A DNA stretch of 64,000 nt. It comes from Owenia fusiformis (lineage: Eukaryota > Annelida > Polychaeta > Sabellida > Oweniidae). A program made the translations under genes and the position numbers. Positions within the stretch are counted from its first letter, which is position 1, and each line of letters begins with the position of its first letter. Under the pieces are notes generated by a model. That model was not told where the DNA came from and did not search any database. It saw only the letters and a list, made by a program, of their open reading frames with translations. This document shows positions 1-8,321 of this stretch, piece by piece. Location of the stretch: the NCBI GenBank assembly GCA_903813345.2, contig CAIIXF020000008.1, positions 23,604,822-23,668,821 of the forward strand, written 5' to 3'.

Positions 1-758
1 AAGTATTATATATTTTGTGTAAAAACCCTTATGTAACATTTAAAGGAACTGTTCTTTATTCACTACAATGTCATTGCATGTTATTACATTATGTCATTAT
101 CTCGAAAGGGGGATGTGGTGTTACCTTACCTTAACATGTCATCCACCTTAAGGAGTAGTGTCTTAAGTTACCCGGATGTTGTTGCAAAGTCGCCATCTTG
201 GATGAAGATTTATATTTAGTTCCAAGTCTGAATAAAGTTTATAATATTACCACATACGTGAATATCTTAGTTAAATGCTTATATACCAGAACACTACAAA
301 AAGCATGCGATACATACGTATCTGTCTAACGACCTTGCGATTGAAACCTTATTATCTACAATATTTACCACATTTCTGTTCTGCATTTGTCATTTTATGG
401 CTTGTTTATACACAGTTTACGTACAGTTAGTATTTTGAGTGGCTCTGAGGCACATATACTGAGAAAACACGAAAAAGGACTAAAAATTATGAACTTCGAA
501 ATCTCAGCTGGGTAGGTTTACAGCTTATATTCTGCTTCTTGTAGACCACACGACAGATTTAACTCAATCTTTATAACCATTCACATATGCATCACCGAAT
601 GGAACTAGTTGAAAAGGATAGCTTATCTGTGAATCTTGCCTACAGGCGAAAAAGAGGACATGCTGTCTTTCCCGTCCGCCATTTTTTGTTATCGTTACCG
701 CAAAATTTGGCCAATTGCCTTGTCGTATCTGTCATGCTATAACACCGTGATATTGGTC
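1..758. other. No gene recognised
   Basis: AT-rich sequence with no ORF of note, no splice-bounded exon and no repeat shared with the rest of the window that I could see. It ends where the left arm of a long inverted repeat begins. Confidence 0.5.
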
Positions 759-887
759 TAAATTATAAAGCATCACAAACAGGTCCTAGAATATTAATAG
801 AATAATACAGCAGACGACCCATTCATACTTTCTGCGCAGCATTTCATTCAGACCAATAGTTCAACTGTAGATCATGCACTTTTTCTA
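759..887 (+). repeat. Left arm of a ~129-bp inverted repeat (partner 7130-7258)
   Basis: This stretch is nearly the reverse complement of 7130-7258, with a few mismatches. Shared words include AGACGACCCATTCATAC and CTGCGCAGCATTTCATTC. The arms enclose about 6.2 kb containing the LINE fragment and the Ty3/gypsy element. No target-site duplication is obvious outside them. They could be TIRs of an older DNA element, or an inverted duplication formed by rearrangement. Confidence 0.75.
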
Positions 888-1466
888 TCTTAGAACAGGC
901 CATCCTCCTCTGTCCTGTCCTAAACTTGTCTGCAAAAGAGACCACAAAACATTCTTTTCAAATATTTTAATTATTTTTACATCAGACATGGTTGGATGAT
1001 ATGTCACAAAATTAGAGTTCAAGGTCAATACAGTATTTCGTGATAGAGGCAACGCCGTCCCGGAAGTAAACATGAGGAAAATGGAAAAGTCCAAAAAGCA
1101 TTAACACAAATTTCAATCAAGTACTGTCTATGTCTATGTCAATAATCTGCAAAAGGCTAATAAGCCCATATACAGCAGATATATAATTTAACAGTGATAG
1201 AATTTGAATAGAATATAATTTAAAACCTTAACATTTAAAAATAGATCTATGGTTTACAACTCATTTTAAAATTGAAAGGCACCTTCCTGGTTGGCCCCTG
1301 TACCCCCCTAGGAAATCCCTTTATGTTGAAATACCCTGGGGCGACTGTCAGGCTACCGCGTTGACATCACCCCTCTTTACCAGTAGTGCATGCTTGCTGC
1401 TGTGCACTGGGGACCTTTTACATTAAAACATAGATCTATATTAAAAACACACCTATTTAATTGCAG
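888..1466. other. Non-coding stretch downstream of the LINE fragment
   Basis: No coding signal. It contains two similar short blocks around the word ATAGATCTAT (about 1240 and 1425). It lies 3' of the LINE reading frame on the minus strand, so it may be the LINE 3' UTR, but no poly(A) tail or terminal repeat identifies an end. Confidence 0.35.
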
Positions 1467-2067
1467 TTATTGACATAGGCGCTCCTTCAGTGGCTCCCAC
1501 TGTAGGTCTTGAAGAGCTTTGGTGATGCAGCCTGGTTCCCTTGAGTGACATTTGGTTACAAACCTGGCTGCTCTTCTCTGTACCTGTTCCAACATATCAA
1601 TATCTTTTTGTCGGTATGGATCCCATGCAGAACAGTGGCATACTCTAAATTAGGCCGGACTAGTGACTTATACGCCTGAGCCTTTACTTTTTCAGGGCAT
1701 TGATGGAGGTTGCGCCTGAGAAATCCAAGCACCTTATTGGCTTTGGATACAATAGTTTGAATATGTGTAGTCCAGTGTAAGTTGTTTGTGATGTCAATAC
1801 CTAGGTATGGGATGTGTGTTACCGACTTAAGGTTTTCCCCCAGCTTGGTGTAATTGTGAATGATAGGGGATTTACCTTTGTGAATGTTTAGCACATAGCA
1901 TTTTGATGGATGGAATTTCATTTGCCATGTTGATGCCCAGGAGACCAGTTTATCAAGATTCTCCTGTAGTGTTAATGCATCTTGCTTGCTTTCGACTGTC
2001 ATGAATAAAAGGCTGTCGTCAGCAAATAGTTTAAGACTGGCTGAGGATGATAGGTTATTGCCCATAT
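1467..2067 (-). pseudogene. LINE reverse transcriptase, C-terminal fragment (interrupted)
   Basis: This is the downstream part of a non-LTR retrotransposon reverse transcriptase of jockey/CR1-like type. The catalytic box FADDSLLF is present, followed by the thumb-type motifs LGIDITNNLHWTTHI and ANKVLGFLRRNLHQCPEK. The frame runs from the gypsy insertion point to about 1625, where a one-base shift occurs near VLHGIH. In the next frame it continues as WDPYRQKDIDMLEQVQRR to a TAA at 1467-1469. The N-terminal side of the same gene lies beyond the LTR element at 6985-7128: removing the element and one copy of its target duplication joins the frames in phase between the IND and FADD motifs. The copy is therefore broken twice, by the insertion and by a frameshift. 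The LINE clade is not certain. Confidence 0.88.
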
Positions 2068-2217
2068 TGTAATGAGACAATAAACACCGAGTTGTAACAG
2101 AGCATAAACGGAAGCAGTTTTTACATTATCAGTCATTTATTGAATCCAGAACGAGGCTATGACGTCACATCACATTTAAAGGGATACTATAACTTTAGTC
2201 TACATGATTATATGACA
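2068..2217 (-). repeat. 3' LTR of the Ty3/gypsy element
   Basis: 150 bp, matching the copy at 6835-6984. In element orientation it begins TGTCATATAATC and ends GTCTCATTACA. It holds a full CRE/ATF palindrome TGACGTCA (2160-2167) and an AATAAA polyadenylation-type word. The short LTR length is at the low end for the superfamily. Confidence 0.96.
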
Positions 2218-2226
2218 CCTCCCTTC
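2218..2226 (-). other. Polypurine tract
   Basis: On the minus strand the sequence GAAGGGAGG directly precedes the 3' LTR, the expected place for plus-strand priming in an LTR retrotransposon. It is short but purine-only. Confidence 0.75.
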
Positions 2227-2629
2227 AAGCATATTGAGCACAATATAAGTAACTAAGATCAACTCAATATACCATAGTGGAGTAAGATCACTGTATCATT
2301 GAAGTATATATAAATGTTATGTCCAGCTTGCAAATATAAAGTCTGATACTCTATATGTGTTTCATAATCACTTTAAGTGTCTCTATGCCGATGTATGTAA
2401 ACAAATCAGTTTATGTAGAAATGATTTCTCAAGTTGAATGTCTTAATACAAACACAGTATGTATAACTATATATAATGTAAATAATGTAAATAAACAGAA
2501 GTCCATAGATGTAAATGACATCTATTATGATAACTAGTAATGTGTATGCTACAACTGTCACTGTCAGCACATTACTCTATGTTTAACACTTTCTATATGA
2601 ATCATAACTACATCATATAGCACTATCAA
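2227..2629 (-). other. 3' untranslated part of the Ty3/gypsy element
   Basis: About 400 bp between the gag-pol stop codon and the polypurine tract. No env-like ORF or other gene is visible. It is AT-rich, with repeated AATGTAAATAA-type words. Confidence 0.6.
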
Positions 2630-5600
2630 TCATTCCTTAAATCTGGCTGGTTTATCTGCCACAATACCAGACCTAGAGCGAGTCTGTATTCCTGGTGGGG
2701 TAACCTTCACTGGTGAATTCACTATAACAGACCTATTCATAGGCTCATTAAATATAGGTGTAGGTATTGGTGGATCAACACCAGGCAAACTCAAAGTAGT
2801 AGTTGGTGCATTATGAACTGTAGCCTTCATAGGGCTATTATTCAAGGATTGAGACACATCCGGTTTGATAGGAATATCTGGGATAAAGCTTGGTTCGGGG
2901 ATAGGATTTTTAGAATAAGTGGAATCTGGCATTAAATGACGCCTGTTACGCCTGATAATCCCTCCCTTCTCAGTCTTTATAAGATAAGATCTTGGACTAT
3001 CTAGGGATTTAACAATGCCCTTAGTACTCCATACATTTTCCCGATCAGTTTTAACAAGCACACGTTCCCCCAGAGTTAACTGTGTCAGTGGTCTTACACC
3101 GTGACGTCTATCATGATAATATTTCTGAGATAACTTTGCATGATTGTCTGTTTTTGCAACTTGTTTCAAATTGGTCCAATTTGGTTTTAATGTCTTTGGT
3201 AATGTCGGTATCGTAGTTTTGATTTTTCTACCCATTAGAAGCTGAGCTGGTGAAATCCCGGTGGACATATGTGGTGAACTACGATAGGCTAACAATCCCA
3301 AAAATGGATCCGACTGCGATAAAACGCGCTTTACTACTTGAACTCCGCGTTCGACGAGTCCATTTGATTGTGCGAAATGTGGCGAGGAAGTAACATGTAC
3401 AAAATTGTATTGTTTCGCGAACAAAGCGAATTCCTCACTTGCGAATTGCGGTCCGTTATCAGAATTGACGCAATCTGGTATGCCAAATCTTGCAAAAATG
3501 TTTTTCATTTTATCAATGACATTCTTTGAAGTTGTATTCTTGTTAAGACACACGAGTTCAGGATATCGAGAAAAATAATCAACAACCACTAACCAGTGTT
3601 TGCTGTCATACTCACATAAGTCAGCTGCTAACAAACTCCATGGTCTGTCTGGCAATGTAGTAGGAATAAGTGATTCATGTCTCTGTGTATGGTTATATTT
3701 CTGACAGTGTTCACACTGATTGACTATTTTTGAGATATCTCTACTAATACCTGGCCACCATACTGACTGATTGGCACGTAGTCTACATTTGGTTATACCT
3801 AAGTGACCTTGGTGAATCTTGTCTAAAATTTCAGAACGAAGTGACACAGGAACTAATATTCTAGAACCATGAGTAATCAAACCATTGTATAGGCTAAGCG
3901 ACCCCTGTTCTGAAAAATATGGTTTTACATCTGGTGGTACTGATTTAATACTGTCTGGCCAGCCAATGGCAATGTACTTACTTACCAACTGTAACTGTAC
4001 ATCCTGAGAAGTCATGTCACGTATACTCTCAAGTAGTTGATCTGATATGGGTCTATTTCTATCAACAGAACACAAGTACTGATTCATATCAGTATCATAA
4101 GCTGTATCATAGCTAGATCTAGTATCTGGTAATGGGTCACGACTCAAGGCATCTGCTATAGACATATCTTTACCTGGTACCCATTTAGCTTTACAATTGA
4201 ATCGCATAAGACGTATCAGTAATCTTTGACATCTGATAGGCACATCATCAATTGCCTTAGAATTGATCAAAGGAACAAGTGGTTTGTGATCTGTATCAAT
4301 AATATACTCACCCAGTCCTGTCAGAAATTTACTAAAATGCTCAGAGGCCCACACAGAAGCTAGACACTCTTTCTCAATTTGAGCATAGTTTCTCTCAGTG
4401 TTTGATAAGGTACGAGAAGCAAAAGCAACAGGTTTCCACTCTGATTCATGTTTCTGTAATAAACAAGCACCCAAACCAAAGCTAGAAGCATCTGCACTTA
4501 CCTTAGTAGGTAGATCTACATTGTAAAATGCGAGTACTGGTGCCTTACTTACACATTGTTTCAAATCAGTAAAAGCTTTCTTTTGTGCCTGCTCCCACAC
4601 AAATGCAGTATCTTTACGAAGTAATTCATATAGCGGAGCAGCTACAGTAGACATGTGTGGTATAAACTTTGATAAGAAGTTTAACATACCCAGAAATCTT
4701 CTCAATTCAGACACATTTGTAGGTTCATTTAAATTCATGATTGCTTTGACATGTTCAGCAGTAGGTGAAACACCCTCTTTTGATATAGTATTACCTACAA
4801 AAGTCACGCTTGGTTGCGAATATCGACATTTCCGCTTGTTAAGCTTGATACCGGATTTTCGAATGATTTCCATAACGACTTTTAATCTCCGATCATGTTC
4901 TGCCTGATCTCGGCCATGTACAATGATATCATCTATCACGATTTCAGCACCATCAACACCTCTGAATATTTCCGCCATGCGACGTTGATAACTTTCACTA
5001 GCGAAGTTCAACCCAAATGGCATTCTGTTAAATTTATATCTACCGAATGGTGTGATGAATGTAGTAAGGTATGACGATTCCTCATCTAAAGGAAGTCCGA
5101 GAAAACTGTTAGAAGCATCAAGAACTGAGAAAACAGTTGAACCATTAAGTTTGTGAAGAATCTCATCTGAAGTAGGAAGCATGTATTTCTCTTTTTTCAC
5201 ATTTTTATTCAACTGTCTCAAATCTACGCAGAGTCTAGGTTCCGAATCATTTTTCTTTTCAACGACCACGATCGGCGCGCAGTAATCCGTAGGCTTTGTG
5301 ACTTTTGATATGACCCCTTGACTCTCAAGTTTCTCAAGTTTCGATTTCACTTTAGGAAGTAATGGTAAACTCACACGACGCGATGTAGTAACAGCATAAG
5401 GCTTACATGTAAGATCATCCTTAAGTTCAATATGTAAAGGTTCACACGTCAATTTACCAATCTCACCGAAACAGTCAGAGTATTTGTCTTGTATGTCAGA
5501 ACCAGTCAATTTCTTAACAACAGAAGTTAGGCTACATAGACGCTTGATAAGTCCCATTGACACAGAACAACCCCGAGATAGTAAATTAATCCCAGCATGT

Positions 5601-6775
5601 GTATTAGCAACATGTATCTTGGCTTTGAATCGTTTATTAGGCTGATCTGGTAAGGATAATGTAGTAGTAAACACTCCCAGACATTTGACAATACCCCCTG
5701 GGCTTGAAAGTTTAGTCTTGGAAGGGGACAAACCTGGACGGTCTGGAATCTTTTTGTAATCAGAAAAGGACATAATAGTGACATCAGCACCTGAGTCTAC
5801 TTTGAATGTACCTGTGAAAATACCACCTACCTTCACACTGACAAGCCATGCCGGCTCATCTGGCACTGAAACACTATTAGAATCACACGATGAATCTGCA
5901 TTTTCATGTAGTTGACCCAGAAACGCATAGTCTGTAGTAGAATCTGCATCCAAGTTGATATCATCACTGTGGATATCACTGGTATCATGATCACTGTTGA
6001 CTTCATGAATCTTTTTATTGTTTTTCTTGCGACAGGCTCTGCTAAAATGACCCAAACAGGAACAGAAATTGCACTTCTTGTTATATGCAGGACAATTCCT
6101 TGGCTTATGAACAGTAAGACAATTGCCACAAGGCGAATCAGATGATTTTGAATGTTCACCAGAAGATTTGGATTGTTCAAATTTCCTGTTTTTGAATGTC
6201 TTACCTCGGCCACGCCCCTTTCTTGTCACGTGATCAATATTCTGTGGGGTCGACGAACTATTCCCAACGGCTTCCCTGATGCGTGCAAGTTCAACACATT
6301 TATGCAAAGTCAGCTTACTATAATCCATGAGCTTGATTTTGTTTGTTAAATCCGAGTCCTTAAGACCATTCACGAACTGATGCATAATTTCAGTGTCCTT
6401 TTTGTCGAATGCGCATATTTCCGCCTGTTCATACAGTGAGCGCAAATAACAATCAACTGAACTGTCACCCTGTTCAATGCAGTGAAACTTTCGCTGTTCA
6501 TCAATGACGTTGATTTTGGGCACGAAATACTCATCAAACTTGGCAATAACGTCTGCGTATCTGTCCTTACTCTCCGTCTCAGAGTATGTAAACGTGTTAT
6601 ATATAGTTTCTGACTTCGGCCCCATAATATACAGCAAAGCATTGACTTGATTTTCCTCCGATTCGTCGGAAAGTTTTGAAGCAGTTCTGAAGCGAGTGAA
6701 TCGAGCTTTCCAGAATCTCCACTCTTTTGGTTGTGTAGCGTCGAAATTTGGCGGTGGTTCCAACTTGTATGCCAT
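2630..6775 (-). CDS. Gag-Pol polyprotein of a Ty3/gypsy retrotransposon
   Basis: A single 1381-residue frame with no break, encoding all core retrotransposon functions. The Gag part (about 1-260) ends in cysteine/histidine knuckles: a first CGNCLTVH...C group near 216-228 and a typical CX2CX4HX4C knuckle, CNFCSCLGHFSRAC, near 235-248. The aspartic protease has VDSGADVTIM near 326-335. The reverse transcriptase shows FNRMPFGLNFASE near 583-595 and the active-site box VIDDIIVHG near 613-621, a V-I-D-D variant of the usual Y-x-D-D. RNase H shows VSADASSFGLGACLL and TDHKPL. The integrase has an HHCC zinc finger (HQGHLG...CEHCQKY, about 989-1025) and a DDE core with acidic residues near 1052, 1107 and 1142 (SDNGPQF, GLVERG). 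Gag and Pol share one frame, so no frameshift is needed between them. No env frame follows. Function is inferred from family knowledge; activity is not shown. Confidence 0.97.
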   Translation of the reverse strand: MAYKLEPPPNFDATQPKEWRFWKARFTRFRTASKLSDESEENQVNALLYIMGPKSETIYNTFTYSETESKDRYADVIAKFDEYFVPKINVIDEQRKFHCIEQGDSSVDCYLRSLYEQAEICAFDKKDTEIMHQFVNGLKDSDLTNKIKLMDYSKLTLHKCVELARIREAVGNSSSTPQNIDHVTRKGRGRGKTFKNRKFEQSKSSGEHSKSSDSPCGNCLTVHKPRNCPAYNKKCNFCSCLGHFSRACRKKNNKKIHEVNSDHDTSDIHSDDINLDADSTTDYAFLGQLHENADSSCDSNSVSVPDEPAWLVSVKVGGIFTGTFKVDSGADVTIMSFSDYKKIPDRPGLSPSKTKLSSPGGIVKCLGVFTTTLSLPDQPNKRFKAKIHVANTHAGINLLSRGCSVSMGLIKRLCSLTSVVKKLTGSDIQDKYSDCFGEIGKLTCEPLHIELKDDLTCKPYAVTTSRRVSLPLLPKVKSKLEKLESQGVISKVTKPTDYCAPIVVVEKKNDSEPRLCVDLRQLNKNVKKEKYMLPTSDEILHKLNGSTVFSVLDASNSFLGLPLDEESSYLTTFITPFGRYKFNRMPFGLNFASESYQRRMAEIFRGVDGAEIVIDDIIVHGRDQAEHDRRLKVVMEIIRKSGIKLNKRKCRYSQPSVTFVGNTISKEGVSPTAEHVKAIMNLNEPTNVSELRRFLGMLNFLSKFIPHMSTVAAPLYELLRKDTAFVWEQAQKKAFTDLKQCVSKAPVLAFYNVDLPTKVSADASSFGLGACLLQKHESEWKPVAFASRTLSNTERNYAQIEKECLASVWASEHFSKFLTGLGEYIIDTDHKPLVPLINSKAIDDVPIRCQRLLIRLMRFNCKAKWVPGKDMSIADALSRDPLPDTRSSYDTAYDTDMNQYLCSVDRNRPISDQLLESIRDMTSQDVQLQLVSKYIAIGWPDSIKSVPPDVKPYFSEQGSLSLYNGLITHGSRILVPVSLRSEILDKIHQGHLGITKCRLRANQSVWWPGISRDISKIVNQCEHCQKYNHTQRHESLIPTTLPDRPWSLLAADLCEYDSKHWLVVVDYFSRYPELVCLNKNTTSKNVIDKMKNIFARFGIPDCVNSDNGPQFASEEFALFAKQYNFVHVTSSPHFAQSNGLVERGVQVVKRVLSQSDPFLGLLAYRSSPHMSTGISPAQLLMGRKIKTTIPTLPKTLKPNWTNLKQVAKTDNHAKLSQKYYHDRRHGVRPLTQLTLGERVLVKTDRENVWSTKGIVKSLDSPRSYLIKTEKGGIIRRNRRHLMPDSTYSKNPIPEPSFIPDIPIKPDVSQSLNNSPMKATVHNAPTTTLSLPGVDPPIPTPIFNEPMNRSVIVNSPVKVTPPGIQTRSRSGIVADKPARFKE

Positions 6776-6816
6776 CTTAATGTAGTTAATGTTCTAGTCC
6801 TTAAGTTGACGTGAAT

Positions 6817-6834
6817 TACTTTAATCTGACGCCA
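6817..6834 (-). other. Primer-binding site
   Basis: On the minus strand the bases directly after the 5' LTR read TGGCGTCAGATTAAAG. Starting with TGG, the complement of a tRNA CCA end, is what reverse transcription priming requires. The first ten bases resemble the complement of a tRNA-Leu 3' end as I remember it; the tRNA is a guess. Confidence 0.7.
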
Positions 6835-6984
6835 TGTAATGAGACAATAAACACCGAGTTGTAACAGAGCATAAACGGAAGCAGTTTTTACATTATCAGT
6901 CATTTATTGAATCCAGAACGAGGCTATGACGTCACATCACATTTAAAGGGATACTATAACTTTAGTCTACATGATTATATGACA
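6835..6984 (-). repeat. 5' LTR of the Ty3/gypsy element
   Basis: 150 bp, matching the 3' LTR base for base as far as I can read, including the CRE palindrome TGACGTCA (6927-6934). It carries the element's presumed promoter upstream of gag. Confidence 0.96.
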
Positions 6985-7128
6985 CATATCATTGATATAA
7001 ACAAGGAAACAGAGTGGTCCAAGAACTGTACCTTGAGGAACTCCTGATTTTACTGGAGTTTTTGAACTTGATTCACCATCGAGCACTATCTGTTGTGATC
7101 TTCCCACAAGCCAGGTTCTGAACCAGTT
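6985..7128 (-). pseudogene. LINE reverse transcriptase, upstream fragment
   Basis: Minus-strand reading gives NWFRTWLVGRSQQIVL and then SGVPQGTVLGPLCFLVYIND, the conserved pre-catalytic region of LINE reverse transcriptases. It stops at the gypsy target duplication, and its partner with the FADD box is at 1467-2067. In the other direction the frame meets a stop (TAG) at 7129-7131, exactly where the right arm of the 129-bp inverted repeat begins. The LINE is therefore also cut on its 5' side. Confidence 0.9.
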
Positions 7129-7129
7129 C

Positions 7130-7258
7130 TAGAAAAAGTGCATGATCTACAGTTGAATTATTGGTCTGAATGAAATGCTGCGCAGAAAGTATGAATGGGT
7201 CGTCTGCTGTATTAGTCTATTTATATTCTAGGACCTGTTTGTGATGCTTTATAATTTA
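7130..7258 (-). repeat. Right arm of the ~129-bp inverted repeat
   Basis: Near-exact reverse complement of 759-887. It abuts the 5' truncation of the LINE fragment, so the arm and the LINE break share a junction. Confidence 0.75.
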
Positions 7259-7378
7259 CTGTGCTTATGCTTCATCATGAACAAAACATAGCTGATATGG
7301 TGTCATTAAAATGAGAGGGTAAGTAGAACTCCCAATCTTCAGATAAATCTTATTTTTCAAGTTCTACCGACGAAGTCA

Positions 7379-7820
7379 GGCCATGAAACGAACTCCTATG
7401 CAGTGTCTCGGTATAGACACTGCGGCGGGCAGACGAAGAAAATCCCCAAAATTTGGGGAAAATAGTTCCCCTTTTCATCATATATGTGGTCAATTTTCAC
7501 ACAACTTATAAAATATGTATTCATGAATGTTCCCCAAACATTATTTTGTCAAAATATTTCAAAATTATTGAAATATGAGAAGAAATCACCGCGGACGGAA
7601 TTCTGAGTAAAAGTTTTGTTGATAATAGTTTACCGCACGTGTTGTTTATTAGTTAATATGCGCAATTCAACCAATGAAATTGTCTAAATTTTACAATCAC
7701 GCGACCTGAGCATGGAACTAGAACCAATCACGTCAGTTGTTTATTACGAAGTTACCATGCTTACGGCGAGATACCTGCCCGCCGCAGTGATATATCACTG
7801 CACGGGAGTTTGGCCATGAA
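7379..7820. mobile_element. MITE-like element with hairpin-bearing inverted ends
   Basis: Inverted ends: 7379-7432 (CCATGAAACGAACTCC...GCGGCGGGCAG) and 7772-7820 (CTGCCCGCCGC...TTTGGCCATGAAA). Each arm carries its own hairpin, CAGTGTC...GACACTG on the left and CAGTGATATATCACTG on the right. The core has CCCCAAAATTTGGGG and no ORF. It sits about 480 bp upstream of the PSMA3 start codon. Superfamily unknown. Confidence 0.7.
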
Positions 7821-7998
7821 ATCTAGGCCTACTCTAGTGATGCATCTTCTGTATTATTCTTTGAGGCTACGAGATCCTACTACAAAACGATCCGGCCAAT
7901 ATCTGTGAGAGGGTCAGGCAACTTTTTGACTTGGAGACCTCGACGCGAGGAGTTTGCTGCATTTTCTTTTTTAGATCTAGCCTTGTTGTGTTGCTTAC

Positions 7999-8272
7999 CT
8001 GTACAGGCTCCAGAAAGTCCTAATTTTCTTGAACTCAAAACGAGATTATGAGTTGTTCGTCCTCTTTTCAGAACAACTTTGGACGTTAGAAAAGTTAAAA
8101 TTGCCTTTGTTAACATTATTTCAACTATCAGAGCATGAATGCTTTGTTCTGAAACTAGATCTAAGTTTAGTAAATTAAGTTTAAAAAACTTTAGCAGAAC
8201 TTTTTTCCCTCCCCGGAAGTGACTTGAATCCTGGGTAATTGTAACTTCCGGTGCCGGCATTTTTCCAACCAA
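7999..8272 (-). CDS. Possible divergent first exon, head to head with PSMA3
   Basis: A minus-strand ATG at 8272 opens a frame that reads into a near-ideal splice donor (CTGTACAG|GTAAGCAA, exon end 7999). The frame is also open past the donor to 7880. A second in-frame ATG gives a start MLTKAILTFLTSKVVLKRG, rich in basic and hydrophobic residues. I do not recognise the protein. The region looks single-copy within this window, unlike most surrounding DNA. It may be the first exon of a divergent gene, a non-coding antisense transcript, or a chance ORF. The two initiation codons are 28 bp apart, so a coding transcript would most likely use the internal ATG. Confidence 0.3.
8213..8251. promoter_or_regulatory. 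Paired inverted ETS-type sites at the PSMA3 promoter
   Basis: CCGGAAGT at 8213-8220 and its inverted form ACTTCCGG at 8244-8251, 50-90 bp upstream of the PSMA3 ATG. GGAA/TTCC sites bound by ETS factors such as GABP are common in animal housekeeping promoters that lack a TATA box. I see no TATA box here. The inverted pair would suit bidirectional initiation. Confidence 0.6.
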
Positions 8273-8300
8273 CCAAATAGTTTAATTTCTCACTGAAAAC

Positions 8301-8321
8301 ATGAGTTCTATTGGAACAGGG
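8301..8321 (+). CDS. PSMA3 exon 1
   Basis: Twenty-one coding bases, ATG to GGG, encoding MSSIGTG, followed directly by GTATGTG. This matches the usual start of animal PSMA3. Splicing into exon 2 is in phase 0. Confidence 0.96.

Larger units (their letters stand above)
2068..6984 (-). mobile_element. Complete Ty3/gypsy LTR retrotransposon
   Basis: A 4917-bp element in minus orientation. Both 150-bp LTRs read TG...CA in element orientation and I see no difference between them. It is flanked by the 5-bp duplication CATAT (2063-2067 and 6985-6989). A primer-binding site lies inside the 5' LTR, a short polypurine tract precedes the 3' LTR, and one open gag-pol frame spans 1381 codons. Matching LTRs plus an intact frame point to a recent insertion. 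It landed inside a LINE reverse-transcriptase gene. The 5' LTR is 6835-6984 and the 3' LTR is 2068-2217. Confidence 0.97.

Noticed and set aside
5833-6213. 126-residue minus-strand frame, and other frames within 4653-6903
   Set aside because: Alternative frames of the gag-pol gene with no domain of their own.
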